In this document: positions 1-12,700 of the stretch, piece after piece | Position numbering within the stretch: position 1 is the stretch's first letter | Layout of the letters: the number at the start of each line of letters is the position of its first letter | DNA from: Sitta carolinensis | Lineage: Eukaryota > Chordata > Aves > Passeriformes > Sittidae | Assembly (NCBI GenBank): GCA_032173965.1 | Contig: JAVUNC010000006.1 | Coordinates: 35,621,870-35,685,869 of the forward strand | Length of the DNA stretch: 64,000 bases | Direction of reading: 5' to 3' | The notes under the pieces: generated by a model | What the model was told of the DNA's origin: nothing | The model's input: only the letters and a program-made list of their open reading frames with translations | Database searches by the model: none | Translations under genes and position numbers: made by a program

Positions 1-3000
1 AAACCAAATCAGTTGTACTTGCAGTGCTACTAGGAAAGCCAAACTGTGCAGCAGGATGCACAAGATAACTTACTGTCACTCTGTATAAACTTGGCAATTT
101 ACTTAAAAGAATGTAATTCAAACTATTCATTTAGTAAATACCACAGATTTCCATTGAATATTAGTGAGTTGATGAGCCCGATTTAGTTGGACATTATAAT
201 TAATTGTTCCAAAAATGCCGAAGCAAAGGGGTATAATCAAATAATCAATTATCCAGTGGCTTTTAATTGAGATAGCTACTTCTATTTTTTATTGTCAGCC
301 CTTCAGAAGTTTAGAAATCCATTTTAATGATCAGAAAATTGTATCCATGTTTATGGAGATACAGATAGTTTAAAACAAGGACAAAATTCATGCCTGGTTC
401 AAATGTATGTCAAAGACTGGCACATATAAGAAAAAACTCCATTTACTCTACTTTCTAAAGTTAATGATGTGTGTATATAATAATTTAGAATCTAATGTCT
501 TCAAGTGCTAGCTATGGATTTTCCAGAACAGCTGGATACAAGATGCATGCTAATTCAGAGAGCAGCTGGGCTTTCCTCTGCTGTTGTGAATAGATGGGAT
601 TTAAATGGAAGGGTGCTACCTACTGCCAAACATAATTTTCAAGTGTTGTGCTCTCCTGGGATGTTTTGATTGAATTAAGAGGTTTCAGCCAGTTCAATCA
701 GTGAGATGCAATGGGTAGCAAAAGGTTCTGTTCTCCACACATTATTGAACACAATATGTAAGTCTTGCTCATTTTTATGTCTGCAAGTGTAAATTCAAAA
801 AGTACTATAAGGATTGTCTGAGCTTTTAAAGTAATAGTAGACATATCCATACATTAAAAAGACATCCAAATATTGGACCATCCCCACATACTACATTATG
901 TATTTTTCTAACCCCAAATTAGAATGTTTTTTCAAGAAAAAAATTCAGTATGACAAAAAGCAAGAAAAATATGTTACTTATAATGACTGCAAGTGTCTGG
1001 AGGAAAACATCCTGTACTTTTAAAATCTTTTATTTTTGCCTCCCATCTTTGCTGCGGGACTTCACTGTCTTTATTCTTTCCAGATTGCTTTATCCCCAGA
1101 GAAAGTATGACTTTATTATTCCAATTTTCACAAGCTTGAGTTCATGTCATTTTTTGAGCAGAAATCTTTACTATCTCTTCTGTTTGCTCAGCATGAATAT
1201 CTGGTACATGCAGTAATTCAGTTTAGCCTTATCAGACATGGGGTCCCATGGTAACAGTGGGGAATATCTTCATTATTAATAATATTATGAGAACAGAATA
1301 TGACTTATGGAAGTCGTGTCTGTATATTTGTGGAGTTTCTCTAGTGTTATCTGTCCTCTGCTAATTAGAATTTAACTGACAAAAACATGAAGTGAAAAGG
1401 AGGAGAGGACATTTTTGTTTTGACTGTTAATTAGTCAGCTCTTCTAATGTGTCCATACTGGACATTGCAGCATAGAAGAGATACATGGAAGCTCAGCTTT
1501 AAATTAATGTGCTAAGATAATAAAAACAAATTTAGCCATTGAAATATGGAACTTCATGTAAGATTCCCAAAGATGATGAACTGGAAAGGCTAAGAAAAGT
1601 GAAAAATTAATCTTATCAAAATTGGATAAATTCTGTGGGATATACTGGGTGATTTGCTGTCACATGGTGTTATCATTGCTCCATATCATCACAGTCTGGA
1701 GGAGAGTAACATAAATCTTCTATGAATTCAATTGAACTACTTTCCTATGGTACCAACCTACAAGAAGCTTGGAAATGGATTTAGTGCAATGAGTTGAAAT
1801 TTTGGTCATCTGCCTCATAACAGAAATCATCAGGAGTATTGAGAGCTCAGCTTCTCTTGGGCCAGTATGAAGAAGGAGCTGAAATTACACAGCACAAGCA
1901 TTGGGTGGTGAACTGCATGTGTTCCTGCCATGCGTTTTACATGTAGCAGTGTCTACGAGGGAGTGGAAAGTATTTTGTCAGTTATTTTGTTTTATTTGAC
2001 TGCTCTTTTGACTGTTATATTACAGGAGAGAGAAATTAGATGTAACATATCTTCAGCCATGGGTAGGAATTCCTCCATGTCAATGCTGCATTTATACTAG
2101 GCACAATGTGCTCTTCCATCTCACAGAGTGGAATATGTTTCACTTGTGTGTTGGGGCTCTGGCACCACTTGATAGAAAAACGACATATGTCAAGGCTGCA
2201 GGTGGAAAGTGTTGCTTTCAACAGCTCTTCTTGGAGAGAGAGCCATTTGGGAAACTCTTTTCTTCATATGTTCCACACTGGGGAGCCTCACTGCTGTGCT
2301 GGGACCTTTCTACTGTTCCATGATTCAAGACAGCTGTGAAGTAGAGAAGCTGTGTGATGCACTCTAATGATGGGTGATATGCTGGTGATGAGCAAATGTG
2401 AGGCAGAAGTCAGCTATGGGTTTTTGTTGCAATGAAAGAGGCTTTCTAGACCTGAAACAGTGTACAAAAACGTTTCTTTCCCCCAACAATCTAAGTAGCT
2501 GGAGATTTTTTAAGATCCATATTATTTTTATAGAAAATTGGAAAAAATCTGAGTGTAACTGTTTTTCTCTAGTGTCTTTTACTTAACAGATGTCCTAGTT
2601 CTGTTACACATTTTTCCATTCAGATACTCAATATTTGCCTGGAAGAAGCTTCTACATCTGAAGTAAATAGAGAAAGTGGGTTTCCACTATTCATTTATCT
2701 CTATCTAGAAGAAACAGCCACAGAGGCACCCCAAAAGATATTCACATCCTGAGTCTGGTATGAAGTTTGGAAAGTACACCTTACAGACAAACTCTGAGCC
2801 ACAGCTTGTGCTGCTGGCATTTATTAAAAAAAGTCTATGTCAAATAATAAAAGAGTCCAGCAAAATAAAAAGAATAGGCTGTGAGAAGACCTCAAGAAAA
2901 GATACAGCACAGCTTGTTGATATCATCAATTTGTAGAGGTGTTCCCACCATCAGTCTCTGGGGCTGCCCAGGGAAACTTTCTTTTCCCAGTATTGAGAGG

Positions 3001-3325
3001 ATCTCAATAGGGAATGAAAACAGTTGTTTCTCATCTATTCCTGGTAAAATTTCAGAATGTTATATGACCCCTTGGTTAAATGATTCCTAGAGCTAATGCT
3101 TATAATTTCCCCCCTTTTTTAAAACAAAATCTTTTCGGTATCTCTCAGGCTAGAATGAATTTATGCTCAGCATGAACACTATTCCCTACCCCTTACAGCA
3201 GTGGGAGCAGGAGCAGAGATCGTTTTGGAACCAGTGGAAATATTGGCAGGGACCTTGGAATTTGTGCATAGCTTTGAATCCTACAGGCAAATAATAGCAT
3301 GCAGCAGAAACACCTGCTGAGCTGG
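1..3325. other. AT-rich non-coding stretch, nothing recognised
   Basis: I see no gene, RNA gene or recognisable transposable element here. The open frames are at most 88 codons, overlap one another on both strands and have no recognisable domain. The sequence is AT-rich and complex rather than repetitive. It may contain old, diverged repeats that cannot be seen without a consensus library. Confidence 0.6.
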
Positions 3326-4004
3326 TGTAGTGGGTTGACACTGGCCCAATTCCTGGCACCCACCAAAGCTGCTCATTCACTCCCCTCTGCAAACTGGACA
3401 GAGGAGAAAAAATTTAAGCAAGGGTTCAAGAGTTAACATAAGGACAAGAAGAAATTGCACATCAAATACCATTATGGGCAAAACAGACTCCTACTTAGAA
3501 ATACAGAATGAATTTATTACTAACAGCATTAGAGCAGGATAATGAGAAAAAAATAGGCCCTTAAAAACACCTTCCCTTTCCCCTTCCTATTTCCCAGCTC
3601 TACCACCTACCCCAGCATGCAGGGAGACAGGGAATGAGGGTTATCACCTGTGCTTTCTCCCACTGCTCAGGGAGAGGAGTCCTTCCCTGCTGCACCATGG
3701 GGTCCCTCCCGTGGGGAGCACAAGCAGCAGCTCCCTGCAACCCGCTGAACATGAGTCCATCCCATGGGAAAGAGTCCCCCTCAAACTCCTGCAGTGTGTG
3801 TCACTCTTGCATGGGGTTCAGGCCTTCAAGGACAGGCTGCTCCAGCTGAGGATCCTCTCTCCATGGGCCTCCCACAGGCTCACAGCCTCCTCTCAGGCAT
3901 CCACCCTCTCCAGCGTGGGCTCCTCCAAGGGCTGCAGGTGGATCTCTGCATCCCCTGTGGGCCCCATGGGCTGCAGGGGCAGCTTCACCATGGGCTGCAC
4001 CATG
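3326..4004 (-). mobile_element. Solo ERVL-like LTR, first piece (U5 end), interrupted by another LTR
   Basis: The plus strand starts TGTAGTGGGTTGACACTGGC and continues through a stretch on caps of 'cacccaccaaagctgctc', features I recognise as the reverse complement of the 3' end of an avian ERVL-like LTR. Reading the minus strand gives a polyadenylation signal AATAAA (3513-3518) upstream of a U5-like segment, so the element's sense strand is minus. Further along come GC-rich imperfect repeats of the type 'ctccagcgtgggctcc' and 'ccatgggctgcagg', which are typical of the U3 of this family. The match breaks off at about 4004 and resumes at about 4449, so the element is split. No gag-pol sequence is attached. 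The terminal TG at 3326 fits an intact 3' boundary; the 5' end of the LTR is missing. The subfamily name is not certain. Confidence 0.75.
3513..3518 (-). terminator. Polyadenylation signal of the outer ERVL-like LTR
   Basis: The plus strand reads TTTATT, which is AATAAA on the minus strand. It lies about 190 bp from the U5 boundary at 3326, a sensible place for an LTR polyadenylation signal. It supports the minus-strand orientation. Confidence 0.5.
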
Positions 4005-4277
4005 TAATGCCTTCAGTTTTAGCTTTCATATTTTCCAGATTCTGTACTGCATTGGTATATAACTCTGAACTTCATATAAAGTGTTAGCAAATTCTCTTCA
4101 CAGTTTAGTTAGACAAAACAATCCTTTTCCAGCCTGAGAACCAAGGAAACCATTGCAGATTCAAGGCCAAAAAGTATAAACAACAGTGAATTGGGGAGAG
4201 CAATCTGGGAGGGTGGGACTTCATAACCTGAAGCTGTAATTGAACAATTAACCCCAATATGTAAATGGACCAAAGCT

Positions 4278-4284
4278 TATAAAA
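4278..4284 (+). promoter_or_regulatory. TATA-like box of nested LTR copy 1
   Basis: TATAAAA sits in the middle of the LTR, about 100 bp upstream of AATAAA, which is the usual spacing for an LTR promoter and R region. In the second copy the matching position reads GATAAAA, so this box is better kept here. Confidence 0.5.
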
Positions 4285-4384
4285 GTTTGAAAACTTGTGA
4301 GTTGGTGTCCAACTTGGGTCCATCTTGTGTGTAGCCTTGTCCGGGCTCCTGTACTGCCCAAGGTGTCTCCTTTGAAAGCCTTTT

Positions 4385-4390
4385 AATAAA
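4385..4390 (+). terminator. Polyadenylation signal of nested LTR copy 1
   Basis: AATAAA lies within 'ccttttaataaataccta', a segment identical in the second copy at 17080-17085. Its place near the 3' end fits the R-U5 region. Confidence 0.6.
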
Positions 4391-4448
4391 TACCTACTTT
4401 ATTTCTTTAACACTATCTAAACTCTTTTCTAGGTGGTCTCTCCCCCTA

Positions 4449-4521
4449 TATGGGCTGCAGAGGGAATCTCAGTTCCAGTTTTTCAAGCACCTCCTTCCCC
4501 TCCTTCTGCACTGACCTTGAG
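4449..4521 (-). mobile_element. ERVL-like LTR, second piece, beyond the nested insertion
   Basis: After the inserted LTR the sequence picks up at 'tgggctgcagagggaatctc' and runs through 'caagcacctccttcccc' to 'ctgcactgacctt', which I recognise as the next part of the same ERVL-like LTR family. The left piece ends in 'gggctgcaccatg', so left and right join smoothly once the insert is removed. The match stops near 4521; the rest of the LTR's 5' half is absent. Confidence 0.65.
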
Positions 4522-7500
4522 CAAATAGAGCAAAATTAACAAATTCAACTTCTAGGATTAAAAACACTGTGATACTGGTTATTTCTTAATAGTTCAGGTA
4601 CAGTCAGTGAATGCAACATTAATAGAAGCAGGATTTGTAGGTCTGTAAACAGTTTTGGAAATATAACTAATGCCAGTGTTTACCTAATATTAATTGTCAT
4701 TACCAAGTGGTTGATGGTTAGAAAGGACTTGAAAGAAAATGATGACACTCCTTCATTGGTCTAAAGGGGCAAGGATTACAAAGACCCTCCTTCTCCAAAG
4801 ATGTTAGCTGGCTGTGCCTTCCAGCTCCAGGGATGCTGGAGAAGCCCTCAGGAGGATACAGACATGGCACTTGTGACCCTCAGGCCAAGTCACAACTGCC
4901 CATAAAGCAGAGGAATTTGTTATCCTAAATGCATGTCCAGGCCTTTTTCTGATGCAACACAGTGCATTACTTATGCCTCAGATGTCTTTTGTCCAAGTCT
5001 CGAACAAACAAATTCCTTATTAGAGAAAGAGGTATCTCACAGACAGATCCAAGTAAAAATGGCTGCCAGAGCCTTTGAAATAAATGTGAAAAGAAACAGC
5101 TGGCATTTCAAAACTGGATTGCAAGTCTTGTAGCCCTGCAAAGTTACAAATATACAAATCTTATTACACATCTCCCGAGTGACTACATTAAAGAGATTCA
5201 TGAAGATACAGAAAATTCATCCCTGTCAGCTGGGGCCAAGAAGGACAAATTGCCCAGGAACAGCCTATTATGCTTGTTCTTAGTATTTTTAAAATGACAG
5301 CTGACATTTATTTCTAAGATGTTATAATGCACAAGGGAAGATAACATTCTCTGCTACTATTGAGCTGTGAACACCTGCATTCAATGAACATTTGCATATC
5401 TCCTCTTTAATTTGAGGATTTTGATTCCCTTTATAAATATTTACCAATTATGCAGCTCAACAAACTAAGCAGTGGGAATATATTGTTATATTTTATAGTT
5501 GTGCAAAGACTTCTGGTAAGTTAAAGGATTCATCCATAGTTTCATCAAAGGTCAAAGGAAAGCAAAATGTCAGGACTTGGGTGTTTAGCTGTATATAGGC
5601 TTCAGTCCATCCATTTATTACATGCATATTTCTCCATGAGTGATATACTCATCAAAATGGAGAAGTCACTTTCAGGGCAATTCTTACATGGTCATAGATT
5701 TTTTTAATAGAGAGATGTTGCTATTTTGACCCTCTACTCTGACCTCTTGTGGAATACAATACTTCAGGAGGAAAACAAAAACAACAATAAAAATTACAAC
5801 TCCCTTAAAACTCAGTGATTTTTTGAAGATTCTGACAATGGAGAATCCATTATACTCCTGCTAGAATTGTGGCACTGTTGAGGACCAGTACTGTTAAAGC
5901 ATTTGCCTTTTTTCATTTAACTTTCATTTCTAAACAATATCTGCTTCTTTACCAACAGAATAAATTTAATGGGTTTAGAGTTCCTGAATGTAATTGATAC
6001 TGAACTTATCTGCAATTTTATTCCTTAAGGAAAATTGATAAGTATTCATTTTTATGTCTGTGGATATTTTTATTATATTTCCAAATGTCTGATCTCCTTA
6101 TTAAATCACATTAAATTCTGACACAGATCTGTTGGTAAAGATGTGTTAAGTTACACAGGATGGATATTTCCTTTGACATTTGCTTATATATTTTATTATC
6201 CTCCTGTTCATGAATCTTGAGAAAAAGATTACGGATGATGATTCCCCTTCTCAGATTTAGTCATTGATTTGGATACTTTGTCAAATCCTTTTAGAGTTCT
6301 CTCAACTCAGATAAACAGTGTCAGGATTGAGTTTCTCTTCAGTGAAGACATTTGAGCAATTAATTCTTATTGTTTTTATGAAATGTCTTCTTGTTTGTGT
6401 CTTGTTATTATTTTTCCCATGAGGACATTAACTAGGCCTCAGTGAACAATGGGAAAAAAACCCCATCAATTGTAAATTATTCTGTCCTGTAACATCTTAT
6501 ATTTCCTTCTGAGATTGTTAGAATGTAAATATTTGAAGAAAAAAGATACTGAGAGGAGTGATTCAGGACCAGCAAGATTTCAGTTGTGAATCTTGGAATT
6601 TAGAATTGGTATGATGGTAAGCTGCATAAACAATGTTCTTTGATTTCTATTGCTTTACTTGACAGTGTACGCAGCTCTTCCGCACCATGAACTAGAAATA
6701 ATACCAGTGAATAAATTTGGATGTTGTTAAAGGATGGTCATTACTCACAACTGACAGCTAAGTGAAATACACGTTATTGTGAAATTTTGTGTTCAGTGGC
6801 ACTACTATTCAGATTTAAAGCTCAGGTGCTGATATAGTTCCATGTAAGAAATATGTTTGTGACATTGCTCTGTTTGTTGCTAAAAACAATAGTAAAGTAA
6901 AGTAGTCAAAGGTCACAGAAGAAATACAGATAATTTTCTACCTGCTTGTCCATGCTTACTTGCTTCAGTTGTGTCTGAGTATCACCAGTGAGGGTATTAA
7001 AATACAGAGAATACAGAGCACACTTATGGAGGAAAGAACTGACATCATTATTATTATTATTCTTTTGTATTTTAATAATCATGACCACCTGGACATATGT
7101 TAGAGAGAACAGCCTATCTTTTTCTGTGCCATTATCAGGGATGAGGATCAGCACTTAACTCTTTTGTTTGAGAAGTTCAAATCTGTTTAAGAGTATTACA
7201 TTTTTTTTTACAACACAACTATTTCATAGGATGAGATGGTTCCTTGAAATTTTTTTTGAGAAAGGAAATGTGTTTGGTTAGATAGCTGTTGAGACAGTAC
7301 AATACATGTAGCCTCATCCACACTTTTCTCTGTCCTAACTCGAAGTTCAAACATTTTCCCTCATGCTGCTTATGAAATAAAATGGCCCAGGACAAATTCT
7401 TATATTAGCTCTTGTCTTGTTACATCATAAGATTAATGCTCTTAAAAGAACTGTGATCTTAAAACAAATGTGATTCAAAACAACATGGGCATGGACACTT

Positions 7501-9029
7501 CTGCTCAGTCATTCCCACATGAAGCTAATGCTTCTTATTTGAGTAGAGGAGATTACATGGAAGTGTACACACTCTTCTTCTCTCAATCTTGTCTGTTGAG
7601 CTTTAATGCATTTTTAATATGCAGTGGTTGTGTATGTGGTTTCTGTGGCTGCACAAGGGTTTTGCCAAGAAGCTGGCAAAGTTCTGTGTGACTGACTTAT
7701 GGATGAATGGTGAATTACTTTGATTTTTACCACCTGTTTTAAGCTTTACGTCAGTTTTTCAGCCAGGGGGTAGAGAAGGACAAAGAGGTCAAATTTCTTA
7801 TGCAGTATGCTGCAAAGTTTAGACAACAGATACCCCCTCAATGCACATTTCACTGTCTGAGTAACCTTGCAGTGTTCTGCAGTCACAGCATCCAGCATAA
7901 AAGCTCAGGTGGACATATACTTGAGTAATGGTAGAAGACCAAAATTTATTTTTTTTTAACGGAGAATTCATGTATTTTCTGCAGTACCTCCTCCAAGAGC
8001 TGCATGAAGCAGCCTGAAAAAACTCAGCTGAGGTCTGTAAAGACATCTGGAGATGGAAAAGTGTTTATGAAAGCTAAATTTTATGAAGATTATGGCAACG
8101 TTTCATCGATAGGATACATAAACAGGTGCAAAAGCTGAAAATGGAACTGCAAGAGTGGTAGCAATGGCTCTAAGTGCATAGTGCATTTTTATCCAGGACA
8201 TACAGAGACATCTAACATAGAGTTAGGTTCCCATCTCCTTTTCCCAGTGTATTTTTAAAGAAAGTTAATATTTCCAACCAAGATATTCTGGGATTCATAG
8301 AATGGAGTTACCCATGAATTAGCTGATACACAAGAGAGGAGTGAAAAAAAATTACTGAAAGGATGGAGTAACATGTGTATGGAGTGATGAGAATTGAGTA
8401 AGACTAGAAACATTAATGAATGTTAGGAATTATGGATGAAGTAATGGTAAGTGGAAAGTGGAAAGGGACAAGATAAATATTACTTTCCAGGGAATTTTAA
8501 TCTTCACCAAAACACTGGGTTTTATATCTGTGGTATTAGACAAATTATTGAGCTTTGTTTCCTGTGTTTTTTTTTGATGAACTGGCCAAAATAAACAATC
8601 AAATGCCTCTAACTCCCTCTCTGAGAAAGGTAACAGTATTTGCTAAGTGTTTGAGGGAGACATTGGGATTGCAGTAGGTGCAGGTGTGGGTCCTAGGGAA
8701 TGTCCTCATGGGAAGCAACCTCTGTCACTCACCATGGGTCTACAGAGTTAAGTGCAGAAGAGGTACCTAGGGCTAGCACTTGAGCCAAAGTCAGTGCTTA
8801 CACAACAGGACTGGGTGCATCCACCTGGGGGACATGATGGCCTTTCCAAGATGGAAAGAAGACTTGGAGACTTCAGCAGAGTATTGTGGATCAGGATTAC
8901 CCAAATTATTTCAAGGATAATATATGCTGGTGGATTTTTATTTAAACTCCTATCTTCTGGTGAAATGCAGAGGGGAATGTCAACCACGGTTTTCTAGGGG
9001 GCCTAATAAAAACTTTTCTCGTGCTAGCT
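4522..9029. other. AT-rich non-coding stretch with one short (ATT)5 microsatellite
   Basis: No gene or recognisable transposon. The only patterned element I noted is a perfect (ATT)5 run at 7047-7061. Open frames stay below about 85 codons and have no domain resemblance. Confidence 0.55.
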
Positions 9030-9700
9030 CATTTGTTCAATTGCCCTAACTTTCCTGCAAGCCTGCCCTTCCCTGGTGAGGGAACATCATCCATGAGCCC
9101 TGCCGCAGCTCTAGGAACAGTGGGCAACAGAGCCTGGGACAGCAGCACACATTCAGAGCTCCCACCCCAGCATTGCTTTATGCCTGACTCTGCTCCTGCT
9201 GGAGCCTCCCAGCAAGTGGGGCTGCTCCAGGACAAGGCTCCTGCCCAATCCCAAGTGCACCCCAGGGCTGCTCACAAAGGTGAGCCCTGGTGCAGAGGGC
9301 AGGGGTTTGGATCAACCAGGGCCATGCTGAGCCCCCAGGCCCCTCAGCAGAACATGGCTGGGCACTCAGGAATGGCCTCTGCAATGAGGATGCCAAGTGG
9401 CTGGCAGTCAGCACCAGCTGGGAAGGGATGGGTTCTTTCAAGGAAAAATGTCTTGGAGAGAAGTGAGTGTAATGCCTAGACTTGCTCCTTCTCCTGGGTT
9501 CTGTAGATGATTTTGGCTCCTGCTGGTGCATGTGAGAAGTGCTGTGTACCAGGAGGTGCATGGAGCCATTCAGGGACAGCAAATCTGGTGCTCAGTCTGT
9601 GACAGCTGGAGCTCTTTGGCTGCAAAGGGTGCTCCAAGATCCCTTTGGAAGTGAAAATAGGACCTTCTTTGTTGGCAGAGTGAGGAGCACCTCGGGGCTT
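9030..9700. other. GC-rich block, unassigned
   Basis: Base composition rises sharply over about 670 bp compared with the AT-rich surroundings, with many 'ctgctcc', 'ccaggg' and 'cagcac' words. A plus-strand open frame of 152 codons (9021-9479) and a minus-strand frame of 134 codons (9178-9582) overlap, as expected where GC content lowers stop frequency. Neither has a recognisable domain, and the first opens on GTG. CpG is not enriched, so it is not a classic CpG island. It could be an old GC-rich retroelement, a 3'UTR-like segment or an exon of an unrecognised transcript. I cannot decide. Confidence 0.4.
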
Positions 9701-12700
9701 TTTTTAACAAAATAGGTGAGGATTGTGTGGATAATTTTTTTGGATCTAGACCTCCATACTGCACTTGAAAAGGAGGACTCTATCTGCTGTGCTGAGACCT
9801 CTTATGCTGCTCTTGTAAAATGGACACACTGTCGGGCTGGTCATCTGGGCACAGCAGATCCCCTTGGGGCTGGATACAGGTTCATTCTGGAAACAGAATG
9901 GGTGACTATTTTGAAGCAAACTTTTTAAGAATTGTGAGCTTTTTCACAGCTCAATAAGCGTATTGAGAAGCTTATTAAAATAATAACAGCACATTTGTTA
10001 ATAATTTATCACTGGCATTAATAGAGGGATTTTCAGCCAAAGATGCTAAAGTTCTTTCCAAATTTCACTGACCAAAATTGCCAACAGTAAGGAATTGCCA
10101 AAATTGCCTAATCCATCATCATGCATTGCAACCTCTGACAGCTATTTAATTGTTCACCACATAGTTGCAATCTCAGTTGCAATTCTCAGTTGCAATTGGA
10201 TTGGTGCAGAAAGCAAGGAGTTTGCTGTATGTCCAAGAAAAGGTTGAAAAGAAGTAGGTGAAGGGGTTTGGATATCACTACAAGATGAACTTGGTCATGT
10301 AATAGCATCCCCACCTTTTATTTGGGTTCATTCATGAATCTCAGCTTAAAAGCTGTGATTTTACATGCCACTTGAGTTGGATGGTCCCTGCTAGCACAGT
10401 GTTGCAGAAAGATGTGATGTGCTCAGAACTACCATTGTCTTAATTTCCTGCTGAAGGTTGGCATTCACACTGACCCTGAGAATCCTTTGGGTTCTTCCTG
10501 GTGTTTAAATGCATTGATCACTATGATAAAACAAAGCCTTGACCTACACCCTGAATATTTAATTTCAGCTCTGTTCTCAGATTTTATTGCCTATTTCTCA
10601 TAGCCTAAATTGTCTTATATTCATCTCTGCTGACTGTGGAACAAGACCAGATGTCTAATTTATGTGCCTCAGTTAAATGCCTAAAAGGTAGTTGATACAA
10701 ATCCAGCCAAAATGCTTGTGAGTTTTTTATTGCATCTGTCTGCCTTAGTGATGTTACACCTGTTTGCATCTGAATATATCTGCAGCCTCTCCATATTAAA
10801 TACAGGAAATTTATCCTCATTATGAAATGTCTCTTGAGAGTCCATTGCTAATGAAATTGCTTCATATTTATTTTTGAAGTTGTATATAAACAACTAGCAT
10901 TATTAGTATACAATTACCAGAGACTAATCACAGAATTACTGTAAACATAGTCTACAAAACATACTGCAAATTAATATTCATGCATTTCTTAATCTGCCAT
11001 TTGGAGCAAAAGAATAAATCCAATCTAGACTTCATCACAAAGGAATAATATCACCAGGGGAAACTAGGATGTTTTGTGCTTTATAGTAATTAAAGGGAAA
11101 AGTTCTGTGACTCTTTTCACAGTTCTGGGGGTGCAGCTGCTGTAGCTGTTGATGCACAATTTGGCAGCACATCGTGTCAGTGATAAGGAAGAAAAGAAAA
11201 GCAGTATTTATACATGGCTTCGTGCAGAGATATTGCAGCATTCAATCAAATGTGTGCAGCTGACTCTAGCAATGTTGTTTGACAGCCTGGTATTTGCAGG
11301 TAGTCTAAGGTTAAGGATAGCTAAAGGAATGTGTTTGAATTGTCCCATTAACAAACAACCATCTTTTGTTGTCTTCTGTTGTCTAAGGCAGAAAGAAATA
11401 AGTGAACTAGTAAAAGCAGTGGCTCAGAAATCCATTTTGTGCAGCTCATTCATGTTTGCTCTGCTTATATTATGTTTTTACACATTCTTCACACAACTAG
11501 AAATAGACTAGTACTGTAAAATAATGGGAATGATTAAAGAGTCATGAAGTACTTTCTATTTCATGAATATGATGTTTGAGGATGATTATTAATTACTCAT
11601 TTTTAGATGTCCAGAAATCAGTTTTGCAAGGGCTAAACTAACATAAGTATGCAAATAATAGAAGATGTAAAAAATGTAAGTCTTCCATAACCGAGAAGTA
11701 GAAAACTGAAAATTTGGAATTCAAATTGAAACTAATGAAACTAGGAGTCACTTTTGAAAATTTAACTCATACATAGTCAAATAGAAAGAGTGGTAAAGCA
11801 GACTTTTGTGATGCTACTAAAGTTTTGGGAGAGTTTAGAAGAAACAGGAGGAGAAAAAAGTGATTATTCTTCTGCTTTTTAAAATGATGTTGCTCTAAGT
11901 TTCATCATCACTCTTCTGTACCCATTTCTGCAGAGGTCTAAGTATTTAAGTATTTAAGGAATGGCGGATGACAAGCTGTTCAGGACCAAAGATATTTCAG
12001 GAACAAAAGTCTGTTTACCACAAAACTACAATTGTAAGGTAAGGACTTGCTTGCAAGTGAGGCCTGAGCATGCACTTATGTGGTGATGGGACCACAAGAT
12101 GTGCTGACACAAATGACCATGATGTACCATGCTCTGCACTCCCTGGTTATTGCAGGCCACACACACTCTTGTACTTCCAACTCCGACTCTTATTTCTCTT
12201 ACAGACAAGAAACAAACTGTGGTGTTGAGCAGATGCTAATAAACTGTGCTTATGTTTTGTTTCTCTTTTACTTGCTTTCTCATTGTATTGTTTCTCATGC
12301 TACTCTGGATGCAGAACTTATGTTGCCTTGTGGTTTGGGAATGTGTTTGAAAGAATGTGTCATTTTTGCAGAAATTCTAACAAAATTAAATGCAATCATG
12401 ACAAAGCCCTTCTTTCTTCCTGCCCACAAAAGACAGCATTCTTCCATTTCTTATTACTTCTGCCTGTCTCTTAATCTATGCCCAACAAATGAAGCAGAAT
12501 GTTCCCACTGAAGAATGTCTCCATACACAGATAAGGCTTGTAGTTTGGAACATTTTAATAGAGTTCAGATTTAAAGAGAAAAAAATAGAGATTAAGCAAG
12601 TAATACAAATACATATTTTCCAAACATATTTTAAATGACAATGTTACAATGAAGCAGAATGATGCTGCATATAAGATAGTAAGAAAAGCAAAGCATTTTC

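Larger units (their letters stand above)
4005..4448 (+). mobile_element. Solo ERV LTR nested inside the ERVL-like LTR (copy 1)
   Basis: This 444-bp block interrupts the outer LTR and is closely similar along its whole length to 16729-17143. It has a TATA-like box (TATAAAA, 4278-4284) and AATAAA (4385-4390), about 100 bp apart, which is the expected LTR order on the plus strand. Aligning it with the second copy puts the ends at TAATGCC and CCCCCTA here, against TGATGCC and TTAGGCA there, so both termini fit a decayed TG...CA. The flanking bases CATG (4001-4004) and TATG (4449-4452) could be a 4-bp target-site duplication with one change. A 4-bp duplication would fit an ERV1-type integrase, but this is weak support. 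There is no internal retroviral sequence, so it is a solo LTR. A minus-strand open frame across it is shared with copy 2 by descent and is not a gene. Confidence 0.8.

Noticed and set aside
4105..4323. Minus-strand open frame whose peptide closely matches another at 16808-17056
   Set aside because: Both lie antisense within the two copies of the same LTR. The similarity reflects common descent of the repeat, not a conserved protein.
9021..9479. 152-codon open frame as a gene
   Set aside because: It opens on GTG, has no domain, and sits in a GC-rich patch with an overlapping long frame on the other strand.
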